DNA from: Deltaproteobacteria bacterium
GTDB taxonomy: Bacteria; Bdellovibrionota_B; Oligoflexia; Oligoflexales; Bog-1112
Reading direction: 5' to 3'
Assembly (NCBI GenBank): GCA_020635195.1
Contig: JACKAG010000001.1
Location: 186,001-250,000, forward strand
DNA: 64,000 nucleotides
A model generated the notes under the pieces. That model worked only from the letters and a program-made list of their open reading frames with translations. It was not told where the DNA came from and ran no database searches. A program made the translations under genes and the position numbers. Below, in pieces: positions 8,062 to 17,153 of this stretch (positions are counted from its first letter, which is position 1; each line of letters opens with the position of its first letter).

Positions 8062-9842
8062 GTTTTGAAAAACTTTCAAGTTATCAGAAGCTGCCTGAGT
8101 ACCTCAGGTCTTATGTTGTTGAACAGAATTATGCACATTACACGGCCAGGGAGCATGCGACGTGGCGTTATATTATGAGAAATGCTCGTGAGTTCTTCAG
8201 GGAGCATGCCCATCAGGTTTATCTTGATGGACTGGAAAAAAGTGGTATCCCGGTTGACCGTATCCCTGAGATTGAGGAAATGGACCGGGTTCTCAATCAG
8301 TTCGGCTGGGGCGCCTTGTGTGTTTGTGGTTTTATTCCGCCACTGGCTTTTCTTGAATTTCAGTCTCTCAAAATCCTGCCCATTGCTGCGGATATGCGGA
8401 CGCTGGAGCATATTGCATATACCCCGGCTCCGGATATTGTGCATGAAGCAGCAGGGCATGCACCTATTCTTGCAGACAGGGATTATGCGGAATATCTCAC
8501 CCGATATGCGAATCTTGCCAGACACGCTATTTTTTCAGCAGAAGATATCCGGCTTTACGAGGCTATCAGGATTCTGTCTGATACAAAAGAAAACCCTGAC
8601 TCAGGGGAAGATGATATTGAAAAAGCTGAATCCGGGCTGAGAACTGTGATCAGCCAGATGTCCTGGGTCTCTGAAGCTGCCAGGGTGGCCCGGATGAACT
8701 GGTGGACAGCTGAGTACGGCCTGGTGGGGGAAGCAGAGTGTCCTAAGATTTACGGTGCTGGCCTCCTCTCTTCTCTTGCAGAAAGCCGGAGCTGTCTTGC
8801 AGATAGTGTCCAAAAAATTCCACTCAGCCTGAAGTGTATCGAGCAGACCTATGACATTACAAAACCTCAGCCACAATTGTATGTCGCCCGAGATTTCAGG
8901 CAGCTGACGGAAGTGCTTGAAGAGCTGGAAAGTACCATGTCCTTTAAAAAAGGGGGATTATATGGTCTCGGTGTTGCCAGACAGTCCCGGGCTGTCAGCT
9001 CTGTGGTTTTTGACTCAGGTCTGACGGTTTCCGGAGTCCTCGAATCGTTTCAGTCTGTGGATGATCAGCTTTCTTTTATCCGCTGGTCTGGTCCTGTTCA
9101 GTTGAGTCAGGGCCGCACTCAGCTTGCGGACCATGGGAGCAGCCGGCATCCTTCTGGTTTTAGTAGCCCAATCGGAGCCTGGACATATGAGCCAAAGATC
9201 CATCCGTCTGAGCTGACAGATCAGCAACTGGCAGAGGCCGGTCTGCTTCCTGGCAAACTGGCAGAGATTAAAACGCTTGCCGGCTTTCTTATCTGTGGCA
9301 GGCTGCTCCGGATCAGAAGAACAGATGAAGGACGCCTTTGTCTCCTGACCTGGGATGGATGCCGGGTTAGCCGGGGAGATGAGGATTTTTTCCGTCCGGA
9401 ATGGGGTGAGTTTGATATGCTGGTTGCCAGTGCGGTTCCGTCTGTGTATGGAGGCCCGGCAGATATCGATCACTATCCTGAGAGGGATTTTGGCCGGACA
9501 TCGACGAATCCTGGTCGTCAGAGGCCGTATGATGATGCTGAGCTGAAACTGTTTAATCTCTATCAGCAGCTTCGTGATTTTCGCCGCAGCCCTTTGAGGG
9601 GGGAGGCGCTGCTTGCTGCTCTGGAGCCATTGGCGCAGCTTCTGGAAGCGGAATATCCTCAGGAGTGGCTGGCTCTGGTGGAGCTGGCTGAGCTACTGCG
9701 GCAAAAGGCAGGGTTGGACGAAATGACGGTCCCATGGTTTAGCAGGCTGAATCATTTTTTACAGGGGCAGGACTCCGGTCTTGACGATCTGCAGCGTGGC
9801 TTTATGAAAGATGGTCTTTTGAGGGCGGGAACTCCCGATTAA
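8058..9842 (+). CDS. Aromatic amino acid hydroxylase, long form
   Basis: The first 290 residues match the biopterin-dependent aromatic amino acid hydroxylase catalytic domain (phenylalanine 4-monooxygenase type, phenylalanine to tyrosine). The iron facial triad is visible: two His in DIVHEAAGHAPIL (HxxxxH) and the Glu in WWTAEYGLVGE. The remaining 300 residues are an extension absent from short bacterial PhhA, with no recognised domain. Long enzymes of this kind are known in Bacteroidetes and Bdellovibrio-like bacteria. It starts at the ATGA overlap with the S8 protease. No pterin recycling gene (phhB) is nearby. The exact substrate (Phe, Tyr or Trp) cannot be decided from sequence. Confidence 0.85.
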   Translation: MSFEKLSSYQKLPEYLRSYVVEQNYAHYTAREHATWRYIMRNAREFFREHAHQVYLDGLEKSGIPVDRIPEIEEMDRVLNQFGWGALCVCGFIPPLAFLEFQSLKILPIAADMRTLEHIAYTPAPDIVHEAAGHAPILADRDYAEYLTRYANLARHAIFSAEDIRLYEAIRILSDTKENPDSGEDDIEKAESGLRTVISQMSWVSEAARVARMNWWTAEYGLVGEAECPKIYGAGLLSSLAESRSCLADSVQKIPLSLKCIEQTYDITKPQPQLYVARDFRQLTEVLEELESTMSFKKGGLYGLGVARQSRAVSSVVFDSGLTVSGVLESFQSVDDQLSFIRWSGPVQLSQGRTQLADHGSSRHPSGFSSPIGAWTYEPKIHPSELTDQQLAEAGLLPGKLAEIKTLAGFLICGRLLRIRRTDEGRLCLLTWDGCRVSRGDEDFFRPEWGEFDMLVASAVPSVYGGPADIDHYPERDFGRTSTNPGRQRPYDDAELKLFNLYQQLRDFRRSPLRGEALLAALEPLAQLLEAEYPQEWLALVELAELLRQKAGLDEMTVPWFSRLNHFLQGQDSGLDDLQRGFMKDGLLRAGTPD

Positions 9843-9864
9843 GCAGAAACAGTGCAGGTGTTAG

Positions 9865-10308
9865 ATGGCCGGAACGAACGCGGTGATTCATCTGATGGCA
9901 GCTCTTTTGCTGCTCCTGCTACTTGGCAGGCTGCTGCATCTTCAAAGGCAGCGGGATTTTTTGCGAATGCTTCTGTTTGCCCGATCGGGCAAACGTTGTT
10001 TTGTGGCAGGCTGGCCAATTCTGTTTGTCAGACGAACAGCCGCTGCTCTGAATATCCCCTGTGAGGGAGATCCGGGGAATGGGCGGAAGGTGCCGGTAAA
10101 AATTGATCTTGGGGTTTGGGGGGATTTTCTGAAGAATCATCAGGTCCTTTGTTTCCGTTTTTGCAGCGCACAGAGTTCCGGAGCTTTGCCTGTTTTGGAG
10201 GCAGAGATCCGGAACTCTGTTGAAAATCAGGAAGAGCTTGGCAGACTCCTCACTCAGGCTGTTAAAATGCCAGTGACGGTCATATTTCAGCAGAAGAGGG
10301 ATCTCTGA
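9865..10308 (+). CDS. Hypothetical membrane-anchored protein
   Basis: The 147-residue product has one N-terminal hydrophobic helix (LMAALLLLLLLGRLLHL) followed by a basic stretch, so it is probably anchored with its bulk in the cytoplasm. The rest (for example VPVKIDLGVWGDFLKNHQ, and a C-terminal AVKMPVTVIFQQKRDL) has an alpha/beta look but fits no family I know. It lies 22 bases after the hydroxylase and 41 bases before the next lipoprotein gene, so it belongs to the same plus-strand run. Confidence 0.6.
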   Translation: MAGTNAVIHLMAALLLLLLLGRLLHLQRQRDFLRMLLFARSGKRCFVAGWPILFVRRTAAALNIPCEGDPGNGRKVPVKIDLGVWGDFLKNHQVLCFRFCSAQSSGALPVLEAEIRNSVENQEELGRLLTQAVKMPVTVIFQQKRDL

Positions 10309-10349
10309 CCCGTAGAAGATATGTATTTTATTTACAGAAGGGAGGGCCC

Positions 10350-11354
10350 GTGATCAGGTCTGCCATCATTTTACTGAGCACTATCTGGCTTAGCGCCTGT
10401 GCCAGTCTTTCTCATCAGAATGGCTCTGAAGAAGAACCTCCTGAGATTGCACATGACCTTCCTTTGACAGAGGCTCTGACAGCAGCTCTGGATCACGGAG
10501 ACATCACTCTGCGGAAGGTGGTTCGGCTGATTGGTCTTAGAAAACAGTGGCCTGAGGCTGGGGACTGGGTTGCAGAGGAGGTCCGGCAACATTTTTCCGA
10601 CTGGTCTTCGGTTCGCCTGATTAATGCGATACAGCTCTATGAGGCGACAGATCATCCGGAAGCTGCGGAGCTCTTTTATACTCTCAGTTCGTCCGACCGG
10701 CATTTGGCCCAGCAGCTGGCCTGGCATCTGGCGGCAGCAAGACCATCACGGTCCATGCGTCAGAAGATCGAGGAACGTCTGACCTATGCGATTGATCGCA
10801 ATGCCCTGAAAGAGGTTTACTGGCCGGAAATGGCGGATGCTGTCGCCAATAATCATCTGACATCTTCCTATACCGTGGTAAGACAGGCGTTGTTTGAGAA
10901 TAATCACCCGCGCTTTGCTCTGTCGCTGGCAACACTGGACCCGGCCAGAGCGTCGGGGGACTTTATGGACTATCTGGCCCTGGCCTCGCTTGAGGAGTTG
11001 CGGCAGCTGAGTCTGAACAGTATTGATGTGTTTACCTGTATGGAAATCTTCAGACATTTTATGAAGCATCCCCCTTCTGTGAATCATCCGAAATTTCCGC
11101 ATCTTTTTCATTATGCGATTTCACGAAACACAGCGTTGTCGGATATGGCGAGAGAAGTTCTGTCGGGCTTTCTTCCTGATCAGAACGGCCATCTGGCGCA
11201 GATGTTGGCCAGAATGCCCAACTGGGTTCAGTCGGCTTTTGTCGAGGGCTCGGGACGCAAGATGACTCCTGTGCTGGGTCTTTTCTTACAGGAATTCCGG
11301 CATACCACAAGTCAGCAGGAGGTTATCCGGGAGATTGATCATGTCGCCCGATAA
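10350..11354 (+). CDS. Helical-repeat lipoprotein of unknown function
   Basis: The start is GTG 10350 with GGAGG at 10341-10345. The signal sequence ends in a clear lipobox (WLSAC, Cys at residue 17). The mature protein of about 318 residues is almost all amphipathic helix in HEAT/TPR-like pairs (for example AAELFYTLSSSDRHLAQQLAWHLAAARPS), suggesting a helical solenoid scaffold in the periplasm or on the outer membrane. No catalytic motif is visible. Its last 16 bases overlap the convergent glycosyltransferase gene. Confidence 0.7.
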   Translation: MIRSAIILLSTIWLSACASLSHQNGSEEEPPEIAHDLPLTEALTAALDHGDITLRKVVRLIGLRKQWPEAGDWVAEEVRQHFSDWSSVRLINAIQLYEATDHPEAAELFYTLSSSDRHLAQQLAWHLAAARPSRSMRQKIEERLTYAIDRNALKEVYWPEMADAVANNHLTSSYTVVRQALFENNHPRFALSLATLDPARASGDFMDYLALASLEELRQLSLNSIDVFTCMEIFRHFMKHPPSVNHPKFPHLFHYAISRNTALSDMAREVLSGFLPDQNGHLAQMLARMPNWVQSAFVEGSGRKMTPVLGLFLQEFRHTTSQQEVIREIDHVAR

Positions 11355-12133
11355 GGGCTTTCCGGCTCTCTGTGCTTTTTTATGAGTTGGGCATCCTGCC
11401 CTGTCTGCTGTAGCTTTTGTTTCTGAAGGCGTAGCAGGATGACTTTCCATATGGCCTCCAGAACGATCCGGAGGCTCATTTTTGAATGTCCGGCCCGCCG
11501 GTCACAAAAAATGATGGGGACTTCTGTCAGCTTAAAACCGGCCATCAACGCCCGATATTTGAGTTCTGCCTGAAAGACATAGCCGTCACTTTTCAGGGTT
11601 TCGGGCCTGATGGTTTCCAGAACATCCCGATGCCAGAGGTTGTAGCCTCCTGTCAGGTCCTGAACGTTCAGCCCCAGGACGGTTCTGGCGTACCATGAGC
11701 CTGCTTTGCTGATGAACTGTCTTAATTTATTCCAGTTTTCTGTTCCGCCACCAGCAATATAGCGGCTTCCTACGACAACAGGACTATGAGCTGCTTCCTT
11801 CAAAAAGCTTGTCAGGTATTCGGGAGCATGGGAAAGGTCTGCATCCATTTCAATCAGGTAGGTAAAACCCCGTTCGAGTCCCCAGAGAAAGCCTTCGACG
11901 TAGGCAGATCCCAGTCCGAGTTTTGCCGGGCGGGGCAGAAGATGAACCCGGTCTGGCCACTCTTTTTGCATGCGCAGAATTTCGCTGCGAGTGCCATCCT
12001 GGCTACTGTCATCAACAAAAAGAATATTGAGGGGAAGTCCGGTCTGCATAATTCCGGAAACGAGAGGAGTGATATTCTCCCGCTCATGATATGTAGGCGA
12101 AATAATCAGGATACGCTCAGCCTTATTGCTCAC
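11339..12133 (-). CDS. GT2 glycosyltransferase, polyprenol-phosphate mannosyltransferase type
   Basis: The protein resembles dolichol/polyprenol-phosphate mannose synthases, which move a sugar from a nucleotide sugar to a lipid phosphate at the membrane. Motifs in order are ISPTYHERENI, ILFVDDSSQDGT (nucleotide site), LIEMDADLSH (DxD), and QDLTGGYNLWHRDVL, with IPIIFCDRRAGHSKMS near the end. It lacks the C-terminal membrane helices of the longer Dpm class. GTG 12133 is chosen because AGGG lies about 8 bases upstream and it places the first beta strand close to the start. An ATG at 12229 would add 32 atypical residues. It diverges from the globin gene. Confidence 0.85.
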   Translation of the reverse strand: MSNKAERILIISPTYHERENITPLVSGIMQTGLPLNILFVDDSSQDGTRSEILRMQKEWPDRVHLLPRPAKLGLGSAYVEGFLWGLERGFTYLIEMDADLSHAPEYLTSFLKEAAHSPVVVGSRYIAGGGTENWNKLRQFISKAGSWYARTVLGLNVQDLTGGYNLWHRDVLETIRPETLKSDGYVFQAELKYRALMAGFKLTEVPIIFCDRRAGHSKMSLRIVLEAIWKVILLRLQKQKLQQTGQDAQLIKKHREPESPYRAT

Positions 12134-12296
12134 CTGTGATACCCTTATCTGATCTGTGTTATGCTGCGGGCGAGATGCTCCGGATCTTCTGCCAGAATGA
12201 CTGAAAGTGCAAAAATCTGAAAATGTCACTCCGGACCGGACTCCCGGAGGGAGCAGCCTTGATTTTCCTTATAACACTTTGGGTGCGGGAGGTTCT

Positions 12297-12680
12297 ATGT
12301 CTAAACTGGAGCAAAAAGAAGCGGAACAGGAAATCATCCGGGATGTTATCCGGGAGTTTTATCAGAGAGCCTTTGCTGACGGGATTATCAGCCATTTTTT
12401 TTTCGGTAAAAATCATGATGACCTTGTCCGGATGCAGAGTCACTTTACCCTGAATATGCTGGGTTACCATAAGAATCCCTATCCGGGGAGATCTCTGCGG
12501 CAGGTGCATGCCTCGTTGCCATTAAGCGATGTGCATTTTGACAGGCGGCGTGTCATTCTGGAGAATGTTTTGTCAGAATCGTCACTGCCGCTGTCTGTTC
12601 AGCTTAAATGGCTGAGCCTGGAAGAGCGTCTGAGACCACAGATTGTCCGGGGCAGTTCCGGACCTTCATGCTCTGGCTAA
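12297..12680 (+). CDS. Truncated haemoglobin (2/2 globin)
   Basis: This 127-residue protein has the truncated globin pattern: FYQRAFADGIISHFF (B-helix region), HDDLVRMQSHFTLNMLG, then GRSLRQVHASLPLSDVHFDR with the proximal His candidate in QVHASL and the conserved hxFDR. Truncated globins bind haem and handle O2 or NO. ATG 12297 follows GGGAGG (12287-12292). The globin sits 120 bases ahead of a kinase/phosphatase pair and may share regulation with it, but that link is inferred. Confidence 0.8.
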   Translation: MSKLEQKEAEQEIIRDVIREFYQRAFADGIISHFFFGKNHDDLVRMQSHFTLNMLGYHKNPYPGRSLRQVHASLPLSDVHFDRRRVILENVLSESSLPLSVQLKWLSLEERLRPQIVRGSSGPSCSG

Positions 12681-12799
12681 TCTTACGGGATGGCTCTGTT
12701 GCGGCAGGGGGCTGAGGCCAGTAAAGCGATAACAGATCATTATAGAACCGGATAGGCTGATGAGATATATTGACGGAATCAGCTGGAGGTTGTGTTTGA

Positions 12800-13510
12800 A
12801 TGCCGTTTGTTTTTGACTTTGCAGAAGGCTTTGCCTTTGCCGGTAAGTACGAGATTATTTCCCGTCTCGGATCTGGGGCAGAAGGAGAAGTCTATCTTAG
12901 CCGTGAAACTGAAACCGGAATAGAACGGGCTGCAAAGTTTTTTTACCCGGATAAAAATCAGGAAAACCGGGCTGCCAGGCGGCATGCACGAAAGCTGTAT
13001 AAAGTCCGTAACTGTCCCGCAATTATTCAGTACCATACACATGAGAAAATAAAATATAAAGGAATGGCCATTACCTGCCTGATTTCTGATTATGTCGAAG
13101 GCGAGCTTTTGGCCAGCTATATGTCCCGGCAGAAAGGTCAGAAACTGCACTATTATCAGGCAATGCATTTAATCTATGAGATTGTCTGTGGGCTCCAGGT
13201 GATTCATGCTCTTGGCGAATATCATGGTGACCTTCACGACGGAAATATTTTTGTCAGTCAGCATGGGCTGGGTTATCAGATCAAACTGATCGATGTGATT
13301 GACTGGAGGGACTCTCGTGCTGCGAATATCAGAAAGGATGTCTGTGATCTGGTCCGGATTTTCTACGATCTGATTGGTGGCAGAAAAGTCTATTCCAGGA
13401 TGCCGGAGCAGGTCCGAAATATCTGTTGTGGCCTGCGCAAAGACCGGATTCAGAAGAAATTCCGGAACGCAGGAATTCTGAAGACTTACCTTGAAAACAT
13501 TGACTGGTGA
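12800..13510 (+). CDS. Hanks-type Ser/Thr protein kinase (compact)
   Basis: At 236 residues this is a bare kinase domain with no sensor or membrane part. The Gly loop is LGSGAEGEVYLS, the ATP lysine is in AAKFFYP, and the catalytic loop is YHGDLHDGNIF (Asp and Asn present). The metal-binding DFG is replaced by IDVIDW, where the first Asp may serve. It ends 10 bases before the PP2C start proposed here, a classic kinase/phosphatase pair. The target and any second messenger are unknown. The start has GGAGG 11 bases upstream. Confidence 0.85.
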   Translation: MPFVFDFAEGFAFAGKYEIISRLGSGAEGEVYLSRETETGIERAAKFFYPDKNQENRAARRHARKLYKVRNCPAIIQYHTHEKIKYKGMAITCLISDYVEGELLASYMSRQKGQKLHYYQAMHLIYEIVCGLQVIHALGEYHGDLHDGNIFVSQHGLGYQIKLIDVIDWRDSRAANIRKDVCDLVRIFYDLIGGRKVYSRMPEQVRNICCGLRKDRIQKKFRNAGILKTYLENIDW

Positions 13511-13520
13511 CGGAATTCTG

Positions 13521-14321
13521 ATGGTAGACAGTCCCTTCTTGTTTCGCGAATTTATTGATGAAAATATGAGTCAGGCATGTGCGCTGTCCGCAGGATCTTT
13601 CCGGCTGGGGGCCATTGTCCGGAGAAAAACGGAGCAGAAACATACAGAAGACTCTGCCGGTATTTTTCAGCTTTCACAGGACTGTGTGGTCCTTGCAGTG
13701 GCAGATGGCTTTGGGGGGCAGAAATCCGGAGATCAGGCATCGAGAATTGCCATTCAGGAGCTGGGGGCTTTGCTGAAAGGAGCGTCTCCGGAAAGGGCCA
13801 GAGAGGCTATCCTGGATGCATTTCAGCAGGGAAACCGGATGATTCTGGAGCAGTACCCTGGAGCCGCAACGACGATGGTTGTTGCTGAGGTTCATCAGGA
13901 CTTTGTCCGCTTTTTTCATGCCGGAGACTCAACGGGTTTACTCATCGGTGGCCGGGGGAAGCTTCGTTTCAGAACTCTCGAACATAATCCTGTTGGATAT
14001 GGTGCAGAAGCTGGCCTGGTCTCAGGAAATGAGAAAACACTGGAAGAAACAGGGCACCTTGTCTCGAATTATCTGGGAAGCCGGGAGCTCCGGGTTGAAG
14101 TTTCCATCGGTATTGAACGCAGGCCACGGGACCGTATTCTGGTCATGTCAGATGGTCTGTCAGATAACATGGATATGAATCAGACTCTGAGGCTGAAAGA
14201 TCCGCTGCTGGATTGCCAGTCTCTGGCGGATTCTGCTGGCAGATACATGTGTGAAGATGAAAGAGGCAAGCCGGATGATCTGAGTCTGATTATCCTCAGT
14301 GAAGGAAGAGCACCAGCTTAA
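13521..14321 (+). CDS. PP2C-type Ser/Thr protein phosphatase
   Basis: PPM/PP2C metal-binding motifs are present: the first Asp in HTEDSAGIF, VADGFGGQKSG (DGxGG), FHAGDSTGLL, VMSDGLSDNMD and KPDDLSLIIL. The enzyme probably reverses the action of the adjacent kinase in the cytoplasm. ATG 13521 with GGAA upstream is preferred. A TTG at 13491 would overlap the kinase gene, and ATG 13566 would remove a non-conserved leader. Its stop overlaps the stop of the convergent mqnD gene. Confidence 0.9.
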   Translation: MVDSPFLFREFIDENMSQACALSAGSFRLGAIVRRKTEQKHTEDSAGIFQLSQDCVVLAVADGFGGQKSGDQASRIAIQELGALLKGASPERAREAILDAFQQGNRMILEQYPGAATTMVVAEVHQDFVRFFHAGDSTGLLIGGRGKLRFRTLEHNPVGYGAEAGLVSGNEKTLEETGHLVSNYLGSRELRVEVSIGIERRPRDRILVMSDGLSDNMDMNQTLRLKDPLLDCQSLADSAGRYMCEDERGKPDDLSLIILSEGRAPA

Positions 14322-15148
14322 GCGGGAGTAAACAGCCAGTCCTGCTGTGTCAGGCCTGGCTGAGTTTTTTTGCCTCCCGGATTCAGCAGATGATGGATGG
14401 ACCGGATTCCGGCTGGGGAGAGTTGCATGCTTTCATCATTAACATACAGATCGATACACTTTCGGATGATTTCCGGATTCTGAACTCTGCTCTGTTCATA
14501 TGCAAACTGAGCGGCCCTGCCCCTGTTCTGCCAGGCATCGAGCAGAGAACTTTGCAGATCCCGGGTGATCTTGCTCAGGATCTCCTTCCCAAGGGAGCGT
14601 CTGGCAATGAGGCCTCCGAGAGGCAGGGGGCCCTGGGTTTCTGAGGCCCAGCTGTTGCAGAGGTCTGCAATGGTTTTAAACTGATAAGATGAGTTAAGAA
14701 AGTGGCTGTCATGAATGGTCAGAGCGCAGTCAATCGTCTGATCGAGGAGTCTTTCTGTCAGCTCATGATAGGGAAAAACCAGCTCTTCTGCCGCAGCAGG
14801 AAAGAGCATCCGTAGCAGCAGATAAGCTGTCGTATGATGGCCGGGAATTCCCAGCCGCTTCGAGGGCAGCTCTTCAGGAGAAAAAGCCTCCCGGGCAATC
14901 AGCTGCGGTCCCTGACTCATGATCAGGCAGCCACCTACTGGTAAAAGAATATAGTCCTCTGAAACCCTGTCCAGAATACTGAAGGACACTTTGAGGAGAT
15001 CCGATTCGGCTCTTAGTGCCCGCTGATTCAGCTCTTCCAGATCCTCATACAGAATGGAATAGTCAAGGCCGGAGGGGGCTTGCTGGCGCGCCAGGGCTGC
15101 AAACATGAAGGTGTCATTTGCAAACGATGTGATTCCCGTGCGGATCAT
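14318..15148 (-). CDS. mqnD: 1,4-dihydroxy-6-naphthoate synthase (futalosine menaquinone pathway)
   Basis: MqnD opens cyclic dehypoxanthine futalosine to 1,4-dihydroxy-6-naphthoate, a late step of the alternative menaquinone pathway. The protein fits the MqnA/MqnD periplasmic-binding-like fold: TSFANDTFMF at the start (family SxCPNDTF), LPVGGCLIMS, LPLGGLIARR and YVNDESMQLSPAG near the end. Its length (276) is normal. It lies 29 bases downstream of the pseudouridine synthase with GGAGG before the ATG. Other mqn genes are outside the window. Confidence 0.88.
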   Translation of the reverse strand: MIRTGITSFANDTFMFAALARQQAPSGLDYSILYEDLEELNQRALRAESDLLKVSFSILDRVSEDYILLPVGGCLIMSQGPQLIAREAFSPEELPSKRLGIPGHHTTAYLLLRMLFPAAAEELVFPYHELTERLLDQTIDCALTIHDSHFLNSSYQFKTIADLCNSWASETQGPLPLGGLIARRSLGKEILSKITRDLQSSLLDAWQNRGRAAQFAYEQSRVQNPEIIRKCIDLYVNDESMQLSPAGIRSIHHLLNPGGKKTQPGLTQQDWLFTPA

Positions 15149-15177
15149 CGGTAGAAAGCCTCCGGAGGAATTCTGGG

Positions 15178-16161
15178 CTATTTGCCGTGGGTTTTGCCTG
15201 TTCTGAGGACATCGAGAACTTTCTGAAAGGACGTAGGCAATGCAGCTTCAACCCAGAGCATGGGGCTTTCTGCTGCTGGAAAAAAACCAAGTTTTCTGGC
15301 GTGTAAGAGGTGGTGGCTGATCAGGCTTTCTACGGATGGGGGAAGGGCTTTGCGGGCTCCGTAGCGCTTATCTCCGACAATTGAGAATCCACAGGCCTCC
15401 AGCTGAACTCTGATCTGATGCCCTCTGCCGGTATCCGGGGAACAGCTCAGCAGGCTCAGCTTGTGTTCCGGGAAGGCTTCAAGAAGGCGGAAGCTGGTGA
15501 CTGCTTTTTTTCCGCCAGAATGAACGACTCTGACATTTCCGGTCTGCTTATCAATCGGGCTGAGAAAGTGAGTGCTTTTCCATTCTTTATCAGCGGGAAT
15601 GCCATGGCACAGGGCCAGATATTGTTTTTTTGTTTTTCGTTCGCGGAACTGATTCATCAGAAATTCAGCCTGTTGTGGCTGGCTGGCAAGGAGCAAGACG
15701 CCGGAAGTCTCTTTGTCGAGTCTGTGACAGAGAAAGAGGCCTTCTGGCAGATCCTGGGGTTGAAAGCCGGGAAGCTTCTGCATGACGGAGATCACATGGG
15801 GATGATTCTGGTTCTTTGATGCTTGTGAAAGTAAAAACGGAGGTTTATTCAGGCAGATCGTATGATCGTCCTGGTAGATGATATGAGACGGGTCGAGCGT
15901 TTCTGGTTGAAGCTGACGTTTTTCAGGGGATCTGCGGTGGTCCGGGCAGCGAAGTTCAAGCAGGTCACCAGCTCTGGCTGTCTGTGAGGCGCGCCGGACA
16001 CGCCGTCCATTCAGGGTGATATGACCGGCGTCAAGTTCTTTCCGGATCTGTCTCCGGGAGAAGCTGTCGACAAGGACAGTCAGGAGCTTGTCGACAGGGA
16101 TGTTGGCCTGGCTTCCGCTGATCTTTTCCTTCAGATACAGCATCTTTTGTTTGTTTGTCAT
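15178..16161 (-). CDS. RluC/RluD-type pseudouridine synthase
   Basis: It isomerises uridine to pseudouridine in RNA, most often 23S rRNA for this family. An N-terminal S4-like RNA-binding domain (SRRQIRKELDAGHITLNGRRV) is followed by the catalytic domain with HRLDKETSGVLLLA (catalytic Asp), TKKQYLALCHG and TGRGHQIRVQL. ATG 16161 (MTNKQKM) follows GGCGGA and replaces the longest ORF start at 16212. It is probably co-transcribed with mqnD. The exact RNA position cannot be told from sequence. Confidence 0.9.
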   Translation of the reverse strand: MTNKQKMLYLKEKISGSQANIPVDKLLTVLVDSFSRRQIRKELDAGHITLNGRRVRRASQTARAGDLLELRCPDHRRSPEKRQLQPETLDPSHIIYQDDHTICLNKPPFLLSQASKNQNHPHVISVMQKLPGFQPQDLPEGLFLCHRLDKETSGVLLLASQPQQAEFLMNQFRERKTKKQYLALCHGIPADKEWKSTHFLSPIDKQTGNVRVVHSGGKKAVTSFRLLEAFPEHKLSLLSCSPDTGRGHQIRVQLEACGFSIVGDKRYGARKALPPSVESLISHHLLHARKLGFFPAAESPMLWVEAALPTSFQKVLDVLRTGKTHGK

Positions 16162-16386
16162 GGGCTGTCCGCCTGTTGTGGGTCTTTGGCAGCTCAGTAC
16201 TCTGGGCTGCACTGGCGGCGGATTGTATCATAAATCAGGTGTCGGGCGGAATCAGGAAGAGATTGGTTGTCCATCTCTGATGATTTGTATTGTAAGATCA
16301 GGAGGTCATGGAAAAGCGCGACTCGTCAGATGAGAGCACGCAGTAACCAGGCCCGTTGGCTGAGTATCTTTTTTTGGGGATTGATT

Positions 16387-17031
16387 ATGCAGCAGTGGAA
16401 AATTCTGTCGATTGTTTTAGCCGTACTCTTTATGATCGCTGGGATCTCCCTGATATCCCAGAAACGAGGGGATTCGTCCATGCAGAATCAGGACAATAAG
16501 CCGAACACAGGGGGCAAACGAGAGGAGTCCGTTTTGATTGCTACTTTTACAACTAACCTTGGTTCTTTTGATGTCAGACTTTTTCCGGAGCAGGTTCCGG
16601 TTACCGTGTCGAATTTTGTGTCTCTGGCTCGCAAGGGATTTTATGATAACCTGATTTTTCATAGGGTTATTGATGGTTTTATGATTCAGGGAGGTGATCC
16701 CACTGGCACCGGAATGGGAGGCCCTGGCTACCGCTTTAAAGATGAGTTTCATGCGGATCTGAAGCATTCAAAAGCAGGAATTCTTTCCATGGCGAATGCC
16801 GGACCGAATACCAACGGTTCTCAGTTTTTTATCACCGTGGTGCCGACTCCACATCTGGACGGACGTCACAGCGTGTTCGGAGAAGTGGCGAAAGGGATGG
16901 ATGTTGTCAATAAGATAGCCAAAGTTCCGACCGGAGCTCAGGATAAGCCAAGGGATAAGGTTGTCATTGAAAAAATTACAATCCAGGGAGACTGGAAAGA
17001 AGTCGACTTTGAAAAGCTTCCGGAAAGATAG
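16387..17031 (+). CDS. Peptidyl-prolyl cis-trans isomerase, cyclophilin type, membrane anchored
   Basis: The cyclophilin domain is complete: FHRVIDGFMIQGGDPTGTG (catalytic Arg), GILSMANAGPNTNGSQFFI, HLDGRHSVFGEV. Ahead of it lies a hydrophobic helix (ILSIVLAVLFMIAGISLI) without a clear cleavage site, so it is probably a periplasmic foldase anchored in the inner membrane. ATG 16387 (MQQWK) is chosen because GGGG lies about 8 bases upstream and upstream residues are uncharacteristic. The stop is followed by a 120-base gap to the small OB-fold gene. Confidence 0.92.
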   Translation: MQQWKILSIVLAVLFMIAGISLISQKRGDSSMQNQDNKPNTGGKREESVLIATFTTNLGSFDVRLFPEQVPVTVSNFVSLARKGFYDNLIFHRVIDGFMIQGGDPTGTGMGGPGYRFKDEFHADLKHSKAGILSMANAGPNTNGSQFFITVVPTPHLDGRHSVFGEVAKGMDVVNKIAKVPTGAQDKPRDKVVIEKITIQGDWKEVDFEKLPER

Positions 17032-17153
17032 AAAAATCTGACATATTATGTTTTTTCCCCTCATTCTCTTCCGCTCTGCTCCGACAAATAAAAAGTGCTG
17101 GCAGCCGCTGAGCAACAGCGCTGCGCTGGGCCAGGAAGGGAAGGGGGATTTTT

